Assembly: GCA_963750075.1 (NCBI GenBank)
Contig: CAVVPG010000002.1
Span: 372,001-436,000 of the forward strand
DNA: 64,000 bases
From: Bog-473 sp963750075
GTDB taxonomy: Bacteria > Actinomycetota > Acidimicrobiia > Acidimicrobiales > RAAP-2
Direction of reading: 5' to 3'
Within the stretch, counting starts at the first letter, position 1, and the number at the start of each line of letters is the position of its first letter. The notes under the pieces were generated by a model that searched no databases, was not told the DNA's origin, and was given only the letters and a program-made list of their open reading frames with translations. Position numbers and translations under genes: made by a program. This document shows, piece by piece, positions 26,015 to 34,017 of this stretch.

Positions 26015-27235
26015 TCAGTTGTGCAGCAGCGTGCCGCTGACCGGCAGCCCCGACGGCCCGCCGGTGACGACGGCCACCTCGGCACCGTCGACCTGGTTCA
26101 CCGCGACGCCCCGCAGCTGCTCGACCGCCTCGCGGATGTGCGTCATGCCGATGATGTACGCCTCGGAGAGATGGCCGCCGTGCGTGTTGACCGGGATGGA
26201 GCCACCCTTCCAGCGGATGTTGCCGTCAGCGACGAACGGTCCGCCCTCGCCGATCGGGCAGAAGCCGTAGTCCTCGAGCTGCATGATCACCATCGGGGAG
26301 AAGTGGTCGTAGAACAGCGCGACGTCGACGTCTTCGGGCCCCATGCCCGCCATCTCGTACATCCGTTTGGCGACGGGCCGGTTCCCCGAGGAGGCGAAGT
26401 ACTCGTCGGGCATCTGGAAGTAGGTGAAGATCGCCGAGCCCCAGCGGCCCGCCCCGCCGTGCGCGGTGCCGCCGATGTAGACCGGCTTCTGGCGCAGGTC
26501 CTTGGCCCGCTCCGCCGACGTCACGACGGCCGCCACCGCACCGTCGGTCTCCATCGTGTAGTCGAAGAGGCACAGCGGGTCGCTGATCATGCGCGCGTCG
26601 AAGTACTCGTCGAGCGTGAGCGGGTCCGTGCGGATGGCGGTCGGGCGCCGGATGGCGTTCTCGCGCTGCGAGATGCACACCTCGGCCAGGTGCTCGCGCC
26701 TGGTCCCGTACAGCTCCATGTGCCGCCGGGTGAGCAGGGCGAAACTGTGCCCGGGCGCCATCAGGCCCGCGCCGGCGATGAAGGCGGCGTAGTTGGGCAC
26801 GCCGCCGCCGCCGTAGGGGCTGCCGCCGCCTCCCCCGAGCCCCGGCCCTCCGCCGCCGACCGCACTGCCGCCGAGCCGGCGCTTGGCCTGCTGCAGCGTC
26901 ATCAGGGTCACGCACACCTCGGCCTGTCCCGACGCGATGGCCGACGCCGCCAAGCCGAGGGAGCCGGCCGAGCCGCCGCCGCCGGACGTCAGTGAGGCGG
27001 CGAACCTCACTTCGGGCACACCGAGGACCGAGGCCACCTGGGCGGGGTCGCACGAGCTCGAGTAGATGGTGAACCCGTCGAGGTCCTTGATCGTGAGACC
27101 GGCATCGTCGAGTGCGCCGAGGATCGCCTTGCAGGCCAGCTCGAGCTCGGTCTGGGGCAGCGACTCGCCCCTCTTGTAGTACGGCGTCGCCCCGATGCCG
27201 ACGACGGCGGTCTTGTCCTTGAGCGTCTCGGTCAT
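26015..27235 (-). CDS. Thiolase-like acyl-CoA retro-aldolase with polyglycine insert
   Basis: A 406-residue thiolase-fold protein of the Ltp2/SCP2 group. It has no thiolase GHPxGATG motif. It has LFYDHFSP and VNTHGGHLSEAYIIGMTHI near the C-terminus, as in lyases that work with a DUF35 partner. Residues 122-145 form an unusual glycine-rich insert (GGSAVGGGGPGLGGGGG then SPYGGGG), which would be a flexible loop, perhaps over the active site or at the DUF35 interface. It sits between a DUF2889 gene (22 bases) and the DUF35 gene. Likely role: retro-aldol release of a short acyl-CoA or ketone from a hydroxyacyl-CoA. Confidence 0.86.
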   Translation of the reverse strand: MTETLKDKTAVVGIGATPYYKRGESLPQTELELACKAILGALDDAGLTIKDLDGFTIYSSSCDPAQVASVLGVPEVRFAASLTSGGGGSAGSLGLAASAIASGQAEVCVTLMTLQQAKRRLGGSAVGGGGPGLGGGGGSPYGGGGVPNYAAFIAGAGLMAPGHSFALLTRRHMELYGTRREHLAEVCISQRENAIRRPTAIRTDPLTLDEYFDARMISDPLCLFDYTMETDGAVAAVVTSAERAKDLRQKPVYIGGTAHGGAGRWGSAIFTYFQMPDEYFASSGNRPVAKRMYEMAGMGPEDVDVALFYDHFSPMVIMQLEDYGFCPIGEGGPFVADGNIRWKGGSIPVNTHGGHLSEAYIIGMTHIREAVEQLRGVAVNQVDGAEVAVVTGGPSGLPVSGTLLHN

Positions 27236-27257
27236 ATGAGTGCTTCCTTTGATTCGG

Positions 27258-28256
27258 CTACCCGGGCAGCGAGGCGGCGAGCACCGGCACCTCGGCCAGC
27301 GAACGCAACCCGTCGTTGAGATGGGTGCAGCAGTCGGTCGCTCGCAGCCGCTGGAGCACCTCGGTGCGCATCGCCGGTAGGTCTGTTCCCGCCATCGAGG
27401 CGGCGTTCGGTGCGGCCCCCGGGCACTCGGCGTAGGGCAACACCCGCGGAACGGCGTGCACCGACGTGAGCGTCCCCGTCGAGCGGTCGGCCGAGCCCAG
27501 GATCTGGTACTCGTGAATGGCCTCTTCGTGACCTTCGGGCACCCAGACGCTGTCGCGGAACCAGGCGTCGACCTCGATGCGCCCCTCGTTCACCCAGACG
27601 TCGATGCGCCGGGCGCGGCGCATGCCGATCACCGGGTGCTCGTGCAGTTCGTGCCAGCCGATCTGGTCGGACGGATCCACCAGCGACGCGGTGCGTGCCG
27701 TGTTCTGCCGGACGTGCGAAAGGGTCCCGTCGTCCTTGAGCGCGATCGATCCGGGGCGGAACCCGGAGCAGGTGCCCAGCATGACGCGCTGCGGACCGTT
27801 CTCGATGCGGCGGCTCATCTCGGGAAAGACCTCTGCCCAGCGGAAGTAGGTGTACCCGGCGATCAATGTCGCTCCGCCCAGGTCGTCGAGGAGGAGGTAC
27901 AGCGGCGTCCCGCCCTCGACCTCCTCGGGCAGCTCCCGAGCGATGGCGCCGCGCAGGCCGGAGCCGGCGCGGACGCCGACGAGGCGCTGCAGCCCGGCGA
28001 CGGGCGGATCGGCGTCGATGCTCTGGATGTCGCGCTCGCGTCCGGTCACCGCGGTGAGGTCCGCCGCCGCCAGGACGTGGGGAGCGCCGTGCACCGGCGT
28101 GCACAGGTCGCGGGCCCGGCCCTGGAGGTACAGCTCGGGAGTGCCAAGGCCCCCCGGCCAGGACATCTGCACCGTCGAGGTGCGGCGGACGGAACCGGGC
28201 CGTCTCGCCGGGGGTGCGGGCACAGGATCCGAAGGCGGTGTGGCCAGGTCCGTCAC
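27258..28256 (-). CDS. DUF2889-family protein
   Basis: A 332-residue protein ending in the pattern CTHLNDGLRSLAEVPVLA, which I recognise as the DUF2889 family; the function is unknown. Other visible features are a pair of beta-rich segments with alternating hydrophobics and an arginine-rich stretch (GMRRARRIDVWVNEGRIEV), but no known catalytic motif. I prefer the GTG at 28256 because AGAGGGGGG lies 6-7 bases upstream; an in-frame TTG at 28277 is possible. It is the first gene of a minus-strand operon with the lyase, DUF35 and perhaps TetR genes, so it probably acts in the same retro-aldol step. It is divergent from the tandem GntR gene. Confidence 0.72.
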   Translation of the reverse strand: MTDLATPPSDPVPAPPARRPGSVRRTSTVQMSWPGGLGTPELYLQGRARDLCTPVHGAPHVLAAADLTAVTGRERDIQSIDADPPVAGLQRLVGVRAGSGLRGAIARELPEEVEGGTPLYLLLDDLGGATLIAGYTYFRWAEVFPEMSRRIENGPQRVMLGTCSGFRPGSIALKDDGTLSHVRQNTARTASLVDPSDQIGWHELHEHPVIGMRRARRIDVWVNEGRIEVDAWFRDSVWVPEGHEEAIHEYQILGSADRSTGTLTSVHAVPRVLPYAECPGAAPNAASMAGTDLPAMRTEVLQRLRATDCCTHLNDGLRSLAEVPVLAASLPG

Positions 28257-28317
28257 GACCCGCCCCCCTCTTCGCAAACCATGTTTTCATTGTAGGCACC
28301 GATCCACCCGGGTCGCC

Positions 28318-28335
28318 TTTTGGGAACACTCTTTT
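28318..28335 (+). promoter_or_regulatory. Recurrent AT-rich motif site R4
   Basis: TTTTGGGAACACTCTTTT, in the gap between the divergent DUF2889 operon (start 28256) and the tandem GntR gene (start 28394). Its position fits autoregulation of the GntR gene and control of the lyase operon. Confidence 0.5.
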
Positions 28336-28393
28336 GCCGAAAGTGCAGGTCAAATCGAGAGAATGGCGGATGGACCCCGGTAAGATCCGGCCG

Positions 28394-29824
28394 ATGGCGA
28401 CCCCGACGGCGACCCGCGACATGCCCCGTCCGGGTGCGGAGGTGAACGCCAAGCGGGCCGCCAAGGTGGCCGATCTCATGATCGAAGACGTGATGGCACT
28501 CGGGTGGCCGGTGGGCGAGGTGCTCGGGTCCGAGGCCGACCTGCTCGAGCGCTACCAGGTGAGCCGGGCCGTGTTCCGCGAGGCCGTGCGGCTGGTGGAG
28601 CACCAACAGGTCGCCCGCACCCGGCGTGGACCGGGCGGCGGGCTGGTGATCACCGAGCCGACGGTCGGGGCCGTCATCGATGCCGTCGTGCTGTATCTGC
28701 ACCGGGTCGATGCCCGTCTCGACGAGATCTTCGAGGCCCGCATCATCCTCGAGGAGATCGCCTGCCAGCTGGCGTCCGAGCGCACCGACGAGAAGGACCT
28801 GGCGGAGCTCCGGCATTTCGCGGAGAACGATCCGGTCGAGCCCGGGAGCGACCCTCGTGAGCTCCACGCGCTCGTGGCCGCCATAAGCCGCAATGCGGGG
28901 CTCGAGCTCTTCGTCGACGTCTTCAACCGGGTGGCACAGCTGTACTCGCCAGACTGGCAGCGCTTCGGCAGCAGCATCGCCAAGGAGACGAGGCACGCCC
29001 ACGCAATGGTCGCCGAGGCGATCATGGCCGGCGACGGCGCCCTGGCCCGCAACCGCATGCACAAGCACCTGCAGGCCGAGGCCGAGTTCTTCCGCCGCCG
29101 CCGATCGACTCGCCAGCTCCTGCCCGACTCGGTGGTCCTGACGCAGTCCGGGCCTGGCAAGGGGGCCGAGACCGTGGCGCGCAACATCACCCAGGTCATC
29201 GTCACCGAGGGGATGCAGCCCGGAGAGCTCGTGGGGACCGAACCCGAGCTGATCGAGCGCGAGGGTGTCAGCCGCGCCCTGCTGCGCGAGGCAGTCCGGC
29301 TGCTCGAGCACCATCAGATCGCTCGCATGCGCCGTGGACCGGGCGGTGGCCTCTTCGTCATGGCGCCGAGCACCAACGCCGTCACGGAAGTGGCGGCCAT
29401 CTACCTGGCGCGACGTGGCATGCAGCTGGCCGAGTTGGCCGAGCTGCGCACCGGCGTCGAGGTCGCCATCACGGACCTGGCGGCGGAGCGCATCGACGAC
29501 GTGGGGGCGGCGGGGCTGCACGAGGCGCTCACCCGCGAAGAGCACGCCACCGACGCCGAGCGGGCGGAGGCGGTGCACGACCTGCATGCCGCCGTCGCGG
29601 CGGCGGCGCACAACCGGGTGCTCCAGCTGGTCGCCCTGGTGCTGATCCGCCTCAGCCGCCTGCACCAGATCGAGCGCCTCGCCCCGAAGGCGCAGAAGCA
29701 GATCACGGCCGAGGTGCTCCGCACCCACGAGGGCATCGCGCGGGCCATCGAGGATGGCGACCGCGAGCTGGCCCGCCACCGCATGCGCCGGCACCTCGAG
29801 GCGCTCGGCGCCCTCATGCGCTGA
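28394..29824 (+). CDS. Tandem GntR/FCD regulator (internal duplication)
   Basis: A 476-residue regulator made of two complete FadR-type units in one chain. Unit 1 (about residues 20-235) has the winged helix EADLLERYQVSRAVFREAVR and wing RRGPGGGLVI; unit 2 (about 255-476) has EPELIEREGVSRALLREAVR and RRGPGGGLFV. Each is followed by a helical FCD-like effector domain. Normal GntR/FCD proteins have one unit of about 230 residues and dimerise, so this chain may act as a built-in dimer. I start at ATG 28394; ATG 28370 is also possible. It is flanked by motif sites R4 and R5 and is a leading candidate to bind the recurrent motif across the island. Confidence 0.85.
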   Translation: MATPTATRDMPRPGAEVNAKRAAKVADLMIEDVMALGWPVGEVLGSEADLLERYQVSRAVFREAVRLVEHQQVARTRRGPGGGLVITEPTVGAVIDAVVLYLHRVDARLDEIFEARIILEEIACQLASERTDEKDLAELRHFAENDPVEPGSDPRELHALVAAISRNAGLELFVDVFNRVAQLYSPDWQRFGSSIAKETRHAHAMVAEAIMAGDGALARNRMHKHLQAEAEFFRRRRSTRQLLPDSVVLTQSGPGKGAETVARNITQVIVTEGMQPGELVGTEPELIEREGVSRALLREAVRLLEHHQIARMRRGPGGGLFVMAPSTNAVTEVAAIYLARRGMQLAELAELRTGVEVAITDLAAERIDDVGAAGLHEALTREEHATDAERAEAVHDLHAAVAAAAHNRVLQLVALVLIRLSRLHQIERLAPKAQKQITAEVLRTHEGIARAIEDGDRELARHRMRRHLEALGALMR

Positions 29825-29861
29825 GCTGTCGTCGCCCTGACCTGGATTGTTCCCTCATCGC

Positions 29862-29894
29862 TTGACACCGTACGGAAATATGAGAACACTATTT
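29862..29894 (+). promoter_or_regulatory. Promoter-like region with recurrent motif site R5
   Basis: TTGACA (29862-29867) is followed after 17 bases by AACACT (29885-29890), which lies inside motif site R5 AAATATGAGAACACTATTT (29876-29894). A repressor bound at R5 would cover the -10 box. The amidohydrolase ATG is at 29939. Confidence 0.5.
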
Positions 29895-29938
29895 GCATAT
29901 TGAGCCGCGAGACGGATCGCAGGATCACGGGAGGGCCC

Positions 29939-31102
29939 ATGGGCGACTTGGAAGAGAAGAAATTGTGGGCGAACTCGGGTGACTCCCACCTGATGGAGCC
30001 GCCGAACCTGTTCGCCTCGCTGCCCGAGGACATCAGGGAGCGCCTGCCCCGCAGCGTCAAGGACCCCAGCGGCGACTTCGAGACCATCTACATCGACGGC
30101 CAGGAGTTCCGGCGCGACCTCCCGAAGAGCGACAAGCCGAAGAAGGGGCTCGGCATCAACGCCCGGCCGATCGGCACGCAGGAGGACGACTTCATCAACC
30201 GGGTCATCGGGGGCAACGACCCCGTGGCGCGGATCAAGGACCTCGACAACGAGGGCGTGTGGGGCGAGGTCATGTACCCCTCGCTCGGCATCTGGACGTT
30301 CAACGTGCGGACTCCCCGCGTGGTCAAGGAGGGCTGCCGCGCCCTGAACGACTGGGCGCTGGGTTTCCAGGACCACTCGCCCCGGTTCGTCTGCGTGGCG
30401 TCCATCCCCCTCATCGACATCGACGACGCCGTCGCCGAGGTGAAGCGGGCCCACGAGGGCGGCTTCCTGTGCGGTTTCCTGCCGGTCCGGCCTCCGTTCG
30501 GCCGGCCCGAGTGGAACGACGAGGAATGGGACCCGCTCTGGGCCGCCTTTGCCGAGACCGGCATGGTCATCGGGTTCCACATCGGCACCGAGCCGCACGA
30601 CCCGACGGAACGCACCGGGATCTACTACCGGGGTCGAGGTGGGGCCGTCCTCAACTATGTCGAGACGACGTACGGCGGCCAGCGGGCGGTCACCCAGCTC
30701 ATCGCCTGCGGGGCACTCGACCGCCATCCCGAGCTCCGGGTCCTCGTGTCCGAGGGCGGGGCGACGTGGGGCCCCTTCATCGCCGACCGCATGGACGAGG
30801 GCTACCGCCAGCACGGCGCTGCGGTGAAGCCGACGCTGTCCAAGCTCCCGAGCCGATTCCTCTACGACCAGGTCTACGCGTCGTTCCAGCACGACCTCTC
30901 GGCGGTGGCGGCCAACTCGGCCATGGGCTGGCAGAACGTGATGTGGGGCAGCGACTATCCGCACTTCGAAGGAACGTTCGGCCACACCCAGAAGACGCTG
31001 CACGAGCTCTTCGACGGGGTCGATCCAGCGGTGAGCCGGCGCGTCCGCATCGGCGCCTTCCAGGAGCTCTTCCCGAGCGTCCCGGCGCCGCCCCAGGACT
31101 GA
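29939..31102 (+). CDS. Amidohydrolase-2 family metal-dependent hydrolase/decarboxylase
   Basis: A 387-residue amidohydrolase-2 protein. The opening metal motif is SGDSHLMEPP (about residues 13-22), a middle histidine lies in GFHIGTE, and the last metal motif is GSDYPHFEG. It differs from the 10064 homologue in a lysine-rich insert (PKSDKPKKGLG) near residue 62. ATG at 29939 is preceded by GGGAGGG at 4 bases; an in-frame TTG at 29900 falls within the operator region and is less likely. Family members decarboxylate or hydrolyse ring or acyl substrates; here the neighbouring MaoC and acyl-CoA dehydrogenase genes (107-base gap, site R6 between) suggest work on a CoA-pathway intermediate. Confidence 0.87.
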   Translation: MGDLEEKKLWANSGDSHLMEPPNLFASLPEDIRERLPRSVKDPSGDFETIYIDGQEFRRDLPKSDKPKKGLGINARPIGTQEDDFINRVIGGNDPVARIKDLDNEGVWGEVMYPSLGIWTFNVRTPRVVKEGCRALNDWALGFQDHSPRFVCVASIPLIDIDDAVAEVKRAHEGGFLCGFLPVRPPFGRPEWNDEEWDPLWAAFAETGMVIGFHIGTEPHDPTERTGIYYRGRGGAVLNYVETTYGGQRAVTQLIACGALDRHPELRVLVSEGGATWGPFIADRMDEGYRQHGAAVKPTLSKLPSRFLYDQVYASFQHDLSAVAANSAMGWQNVMWGSDYPHFEGTFGHTQKTLHELFDGVDPAVSRRVRIGAFQELFPSVPAPPQD

Positions 31103-31160
31103 GCCCGGACCCCCTCGGGGCTGGCAGGAACGGGGTCGCTCGACGGGCGGTCTGTCCGGC

Positions 31161-31178
31161 TTTTAGTATACTCTTTAG
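31161..31178 (+). promoter_or_regulatory. Recurrent AT-rich motif site R6
   Basis: TTTTAGTATACTCTTTAG, including the palindrome AGTATACT, 31 bases before the MaoC-type gene at 31210. TATACT could also serve as a -10 box. Confidence 0.6.
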
Positions 31179-31209
31179 CCGATCGAGCCCGCAGCGACCC
31201 GGGGGGACC

Positions 31210-32493
31210 ATGGCGACGACGACATCAGAAGAGTTCGAGAAGGCCACCGACTTCCAGTTCAAGGAGGACGACATCGAGCGCGCCAAGGCGCTCGTCGGCA
31301 GGTGGGCCCCGTCAGGCGCGCGGGAGTTCCTCACCACGGCCACGCCCGACTCCATGCGCAACTTCGCCCGCAGCTACGGGGACGACAACCCGCTCTTCGC
31401 CTCCGAGGACTACGGCACGACGACGCGCTGGGGCGGCCAGATCGCACCACCCATGATCCCCATCGCTCTCAACCGTCCCCTCTACGGCGACCCGCCGAAG
31501 GAGCGGATCAAACGTCCGTCGTTCCGCGGCATCCACGTCTTCGTCTCGGGCAGCACGTGGCAGTGGTTCCGTCCGCTGCTCCAGGGCGACTCCCTCTACA
31601 GCTTCGGCGGCACCGAGTCCGTCGTGGAGAAGAAGTCGGCGTTCGCCGAGCGCTCCATCCTCGTCACCTACGCCAGTGTCAAGATGAACCAGCGCGCCGA
31701 GATCGTCGCCATCTCACGGACGCTCGCCATCCACACGGAGCGCAAGACGGCGCGCGAGAAGGGCAAGTACTCGGCGATCGAGCCGGCGACCTACACCGAC
31801 GAGGACATCGCCAGGATCGATGCCATCTACGAAGCGGAGGAGACACGAGGACCGGAGCCTCGATACTGGGAGGACGTCCACATAGGGGACGCCCTGAACC
31901 CGATGGCGAAGGGGCCGCTGACGACGACCGACATGATCGTCTTCCACGCGGGCGGGTACGGGTTCGTCCCCTACGAGCCGTGCACCAATCGCATCGCTTA
32001 CAAGAACAGGCAACGCATCGCGCCCTTCTACGTGAAGAACGAGTACGGCGTCCCCGACGTGGCCCAGCGGGTCCACTGGGACTCGGCGTGGGCCCAGGCC
32101 ATCGGGAATCCAATGGCCTATGACTACGGGGTGATGCGCGACTGCTGGCTCAGCCACTACATGACCGACTTCATGGGGGACGACGGCTGGCTCGACACCC
32201 AGAGCTCCGAGATCCGCAAGTTCAACTACATCGGCGACACCCACGTCCTCACCGGTGAGGTGGTCGACAAGCGCCACGAGGATGGGCGGTGCGTGGTCGA
32301 CATCGAGATGCGCGGGACCAACCAGCGCGACACGGTCACGTGCCCGGCCAAGGCCACCGTCGCACTGCCCAGCCGCGAGCACGGCCCCGTCCGCCTACCC
32401 GAGCCTCCGGCCGACCTGGCCGCTCAGGCCGTCGCCATGCTCGAGCGGCACCACGAGATCGTGGCCGAGCGCAAGGCCAAGGGCGAGGGGTGA
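31210..32493 (+). CDS. MaoC-type double-hotdog acyl-CoA dehydratase
   Basis: A 427-residue protein. The N-terminal half (about 20-175) looks like a FAS1-type/MaoC N-terminal dehydratase domain (YGDDNPLFASEDYG, APPMIPIALN). The C-terminal half (about 205-400) is a second hotdog (YWEDVHIGDAL, GPLTTTDMIVFHAG). Such double-hotdog enzymes hydrate bulky enoyl-CoAs. The longer frame upstream of 31210 overlaps the amidohydrolase and has no family similarity. The stop overlaps the next gene's GTG (GTGA), so dehydratase and dehydrogenase are coupled. The usual active-site Asp-His pair is not obvious to me in the C-terminal domain apart from TTTDMIVFHAGG. Confidence 0.82.
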   Translation: MATTTSEEFEKATDFQFKEDDIERAKALVGRWAPSGAREFLTTATPDSMRNFARSYGDDNPLFASEDYGTTTRWGGQIAPPMIPIALNRPLYGDPPKERIKRPSFRGIHVFVSGSTWQWFRPLLQGDSLYSFGGTESVVEKKSAFAERSILVTYASVKMNQRAEIVAISRTLAIHTERKTAREKGKYSAIEPATYTDEDIARIDAIYEAEETRGPEPRYWEDVHIGDALNPMAKGPLTTTDMIVFHAGGYGFVPYEPCTNRIAYKNRQRIAPFYVKNEYGVPDVAQRVHWDSAWAQAIGNPMAYDYGVMRDCWLSHYMTDFMGDDGWLDTQSSEIRKFNYIGDTHVLTGEVVDKRHEDGRCVVDIEMRGTNQRDTVTCPAKATVALPSREHGPVRLPEPPADLAAQAVAMLERHHEIVAERKAKGEG

Positions 32494-33761
32494 GCGAGGG
32501 CGGCTTGGCCGCCGAGGTCCAGGCCTGGATCCACGACAACTGGGACACGTCCATCACCGTGCGCGAGTGGTGGCTGCGGCTGGCCGATGCCGGGTATGCC
32601 TACCCGGCGTGGCCCGCCGGACTCGGTGGCGGGGGTCTCACCCGGCGCGACGCCATGACCATCACCGGCGTGTTGGCGCAGAACAAGGTCATCGGCCCAC
32701 CGGTCGGGGCGATGGCTGCACGGCTGGCGGCACCGACCGTGCTTCAGCACGGCACCGAGGCCCAGCGCGCCGAGCTGGTGTGGCCCATCGCGACCGGGGA
32801 GGCAGCTTGGTGCCAGCTCTTCAGCGAGCCCGGGTCGGGATCCGACCTGGCGAGCGTCGGGACGCGCGCTGTCCTCGACCGCGACGAGTGGGTCATCACC
32901 GGTCAGAAGGTCTGGAATTCGGCGGCGGACTCGGCGGACCTCGGCATGCTGTTGGCGCGCACCGACGTCGATGTGCCCAAGCATGCCGGCATCACGTACT
33001 TCGCCATCGACATGAAGCAGCCAGGGATCGAGGTGCGGCCGCTCAGGCAGATGAACGGCGCATCCAACTTCTGCGAGGTCTTCCTGACCGAGGCCAGGGT
33101 ACCGGTCCACCGCGTCATCGGCGAGGTCAACGACGGTTGGCGGGTGGCCCAGACGACACTGTTGAATGAGCGCAACTCCGTCGCCGGCGGAGGCCTGTTT
33201 GGCCTCGTCATGGCCCGTTCGGGTTCGGAGGGTGACCTCGACCGCAAGGTTGGCGAGGTCCTCGACCGGGCCCGCGAGGCAGCGCGGTCACGGAAGAGCC
33301 CGATCTCGGCGGGGGCGGTGCCGGCCAAGGTGATGATCGAACTGGCCCAGACGTACGGCGCCGCAGGTGACCCCGTCCTCCGTCAGGAGTTGGTCCGTTA
33401 CGTCTCCCAGGTCCGCGTGAACGGCTGGACGATGCGCCGCAGTGGCGCCGCGGGCGGGAAGCTCACCGGGGCCGACGGCTCCATCGCCAAGCTCACGACG
33501 GCGCGCATCTGCCAGCAGTCACGAGACCTGTCCTACCGGATCGTGGGTGCCCGGGGGATGCTGAACGGGAGGTCGTCACCGCTGGAGGGCGATCTGCAGG
33601 CGGTGAACCTGGCCAGCCCCGGCAACCGGCTCGGGGGCGGGAGCGACGAGATCCAGCTCAACGTCCTGGGTGAGCGGGCCCTCGGGCTGCCCCGGGAGCC
33701 CAGCGCCGACAAGGACGTCCCTTATCGGGACCTCAAGGTGGGGACGCAGTCGGGGCGGTAG
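32490..33761 (+). CDS. Acyl-CoA dehydrogenase, large-subunit type
   Basis: A 423-residue acyl-CoA dehydrogenase with WCQLFSEPGSGSDLASVGTR, ITGQKVWNSAAD and the C-terminal GGGSDEIQLNVLGERALGL. These mark it as the larger, FAD-loop-carrying type, like the gene at 22603. No small-subunit gene is adjacent, so it may be a homomer or borrow a partner. GTG at 32490 overlaps the MaoC stop by four bases. Compared with 22603 it has an insert in the C-terminal domain (about residues 270-350, including the region SRKSPISAG). Likely desaturates an acyl-CoA whose product the MaoC-type enzyme hydrates. Confidence 0.9.
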   Translation: MSEGGLAAEVQAWIHDNWDTSITVREWWLRLADAGYAYPAWPAGLGGGGLTRRDAMTITGVLAQNKVIGPPVGAMAARLAAPTVLQHGTEAQRAELVWPIATGEAAWCQLFSEPGSGSDLASVGTRAVLDRDEWVITGQKVWNSAADSADLGMLLARTDVDVPKHAGITYFAIDMKQPGIEVRPLRQMNGASNFCEVFLTEARVPVHRVIGEVNDGWRVAQTTLLNERNSVAGGGLFGLVMARSGSEGDLDRKVGEVLDRAREAARSRKSPISAGAVPAKVMIELAQTYGAAGDPVLRQELVRYVSQVRVNGWTMRRSGAAGGKLTGADGSIAKLTTARICQQSRDLSYRIVGARGMLNGRSSPLEGDLQAVNLASPGNRLGGGSDEIQLNVLGERALGLPREPSADKDVPYRDLKVGTQSGR

Positions 33762-33852
33762 CCCTGCGCCTCCCGCGTGCACCCCGCGAAATATTCGGAT
33801 CTTCTTAGGTTTCCCACGAACTCCTCGAACATTTGAGAGCGATAGTTCCCCT

Positions 33853-34005
33853 ATGAGGAGTCACCCCGGTCGTGCCATCGCCGTCGGGATCCTGTTCTCC
33901 GTCGCCGCCACGATCGGCCTCTGGAGCGGGGCGCTGGCGTCGGCCTCCGGTGCCCTGCACTCGGGGACGCAGGCCCAGGTCCAGACCACACACTCGAATC
34001 CCTGA
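33853..34005 (+). CDS. Small predicted membrane or secreted protein
   Basis: A possible 50-residue protein starting MRSHPGRAIAVG. A basic N-terminus is followed by one hydrophobic stretch of about 20 residues (GILFSVAATIGLWSGALASA) and a short polar, Thr/Gln-rich tail. It could be a signal peptide-like or single-pass membrane peptide. There is no strong ribosome binding site, but GATAGT lies 6 bases upstream, compatible with a leaderless transcript. No family is recognised. It sits alone between the acyl-CoA dehydrogenase and a convergent crotonase gene. Confidence 0.35.
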   Translation: MRSHPGRAIAVGILFSVAATIGLWSGALASASGALHSGTQAQVQTTHSNP

Positions 34006-34017
34006 CGGCCGGTCGCT

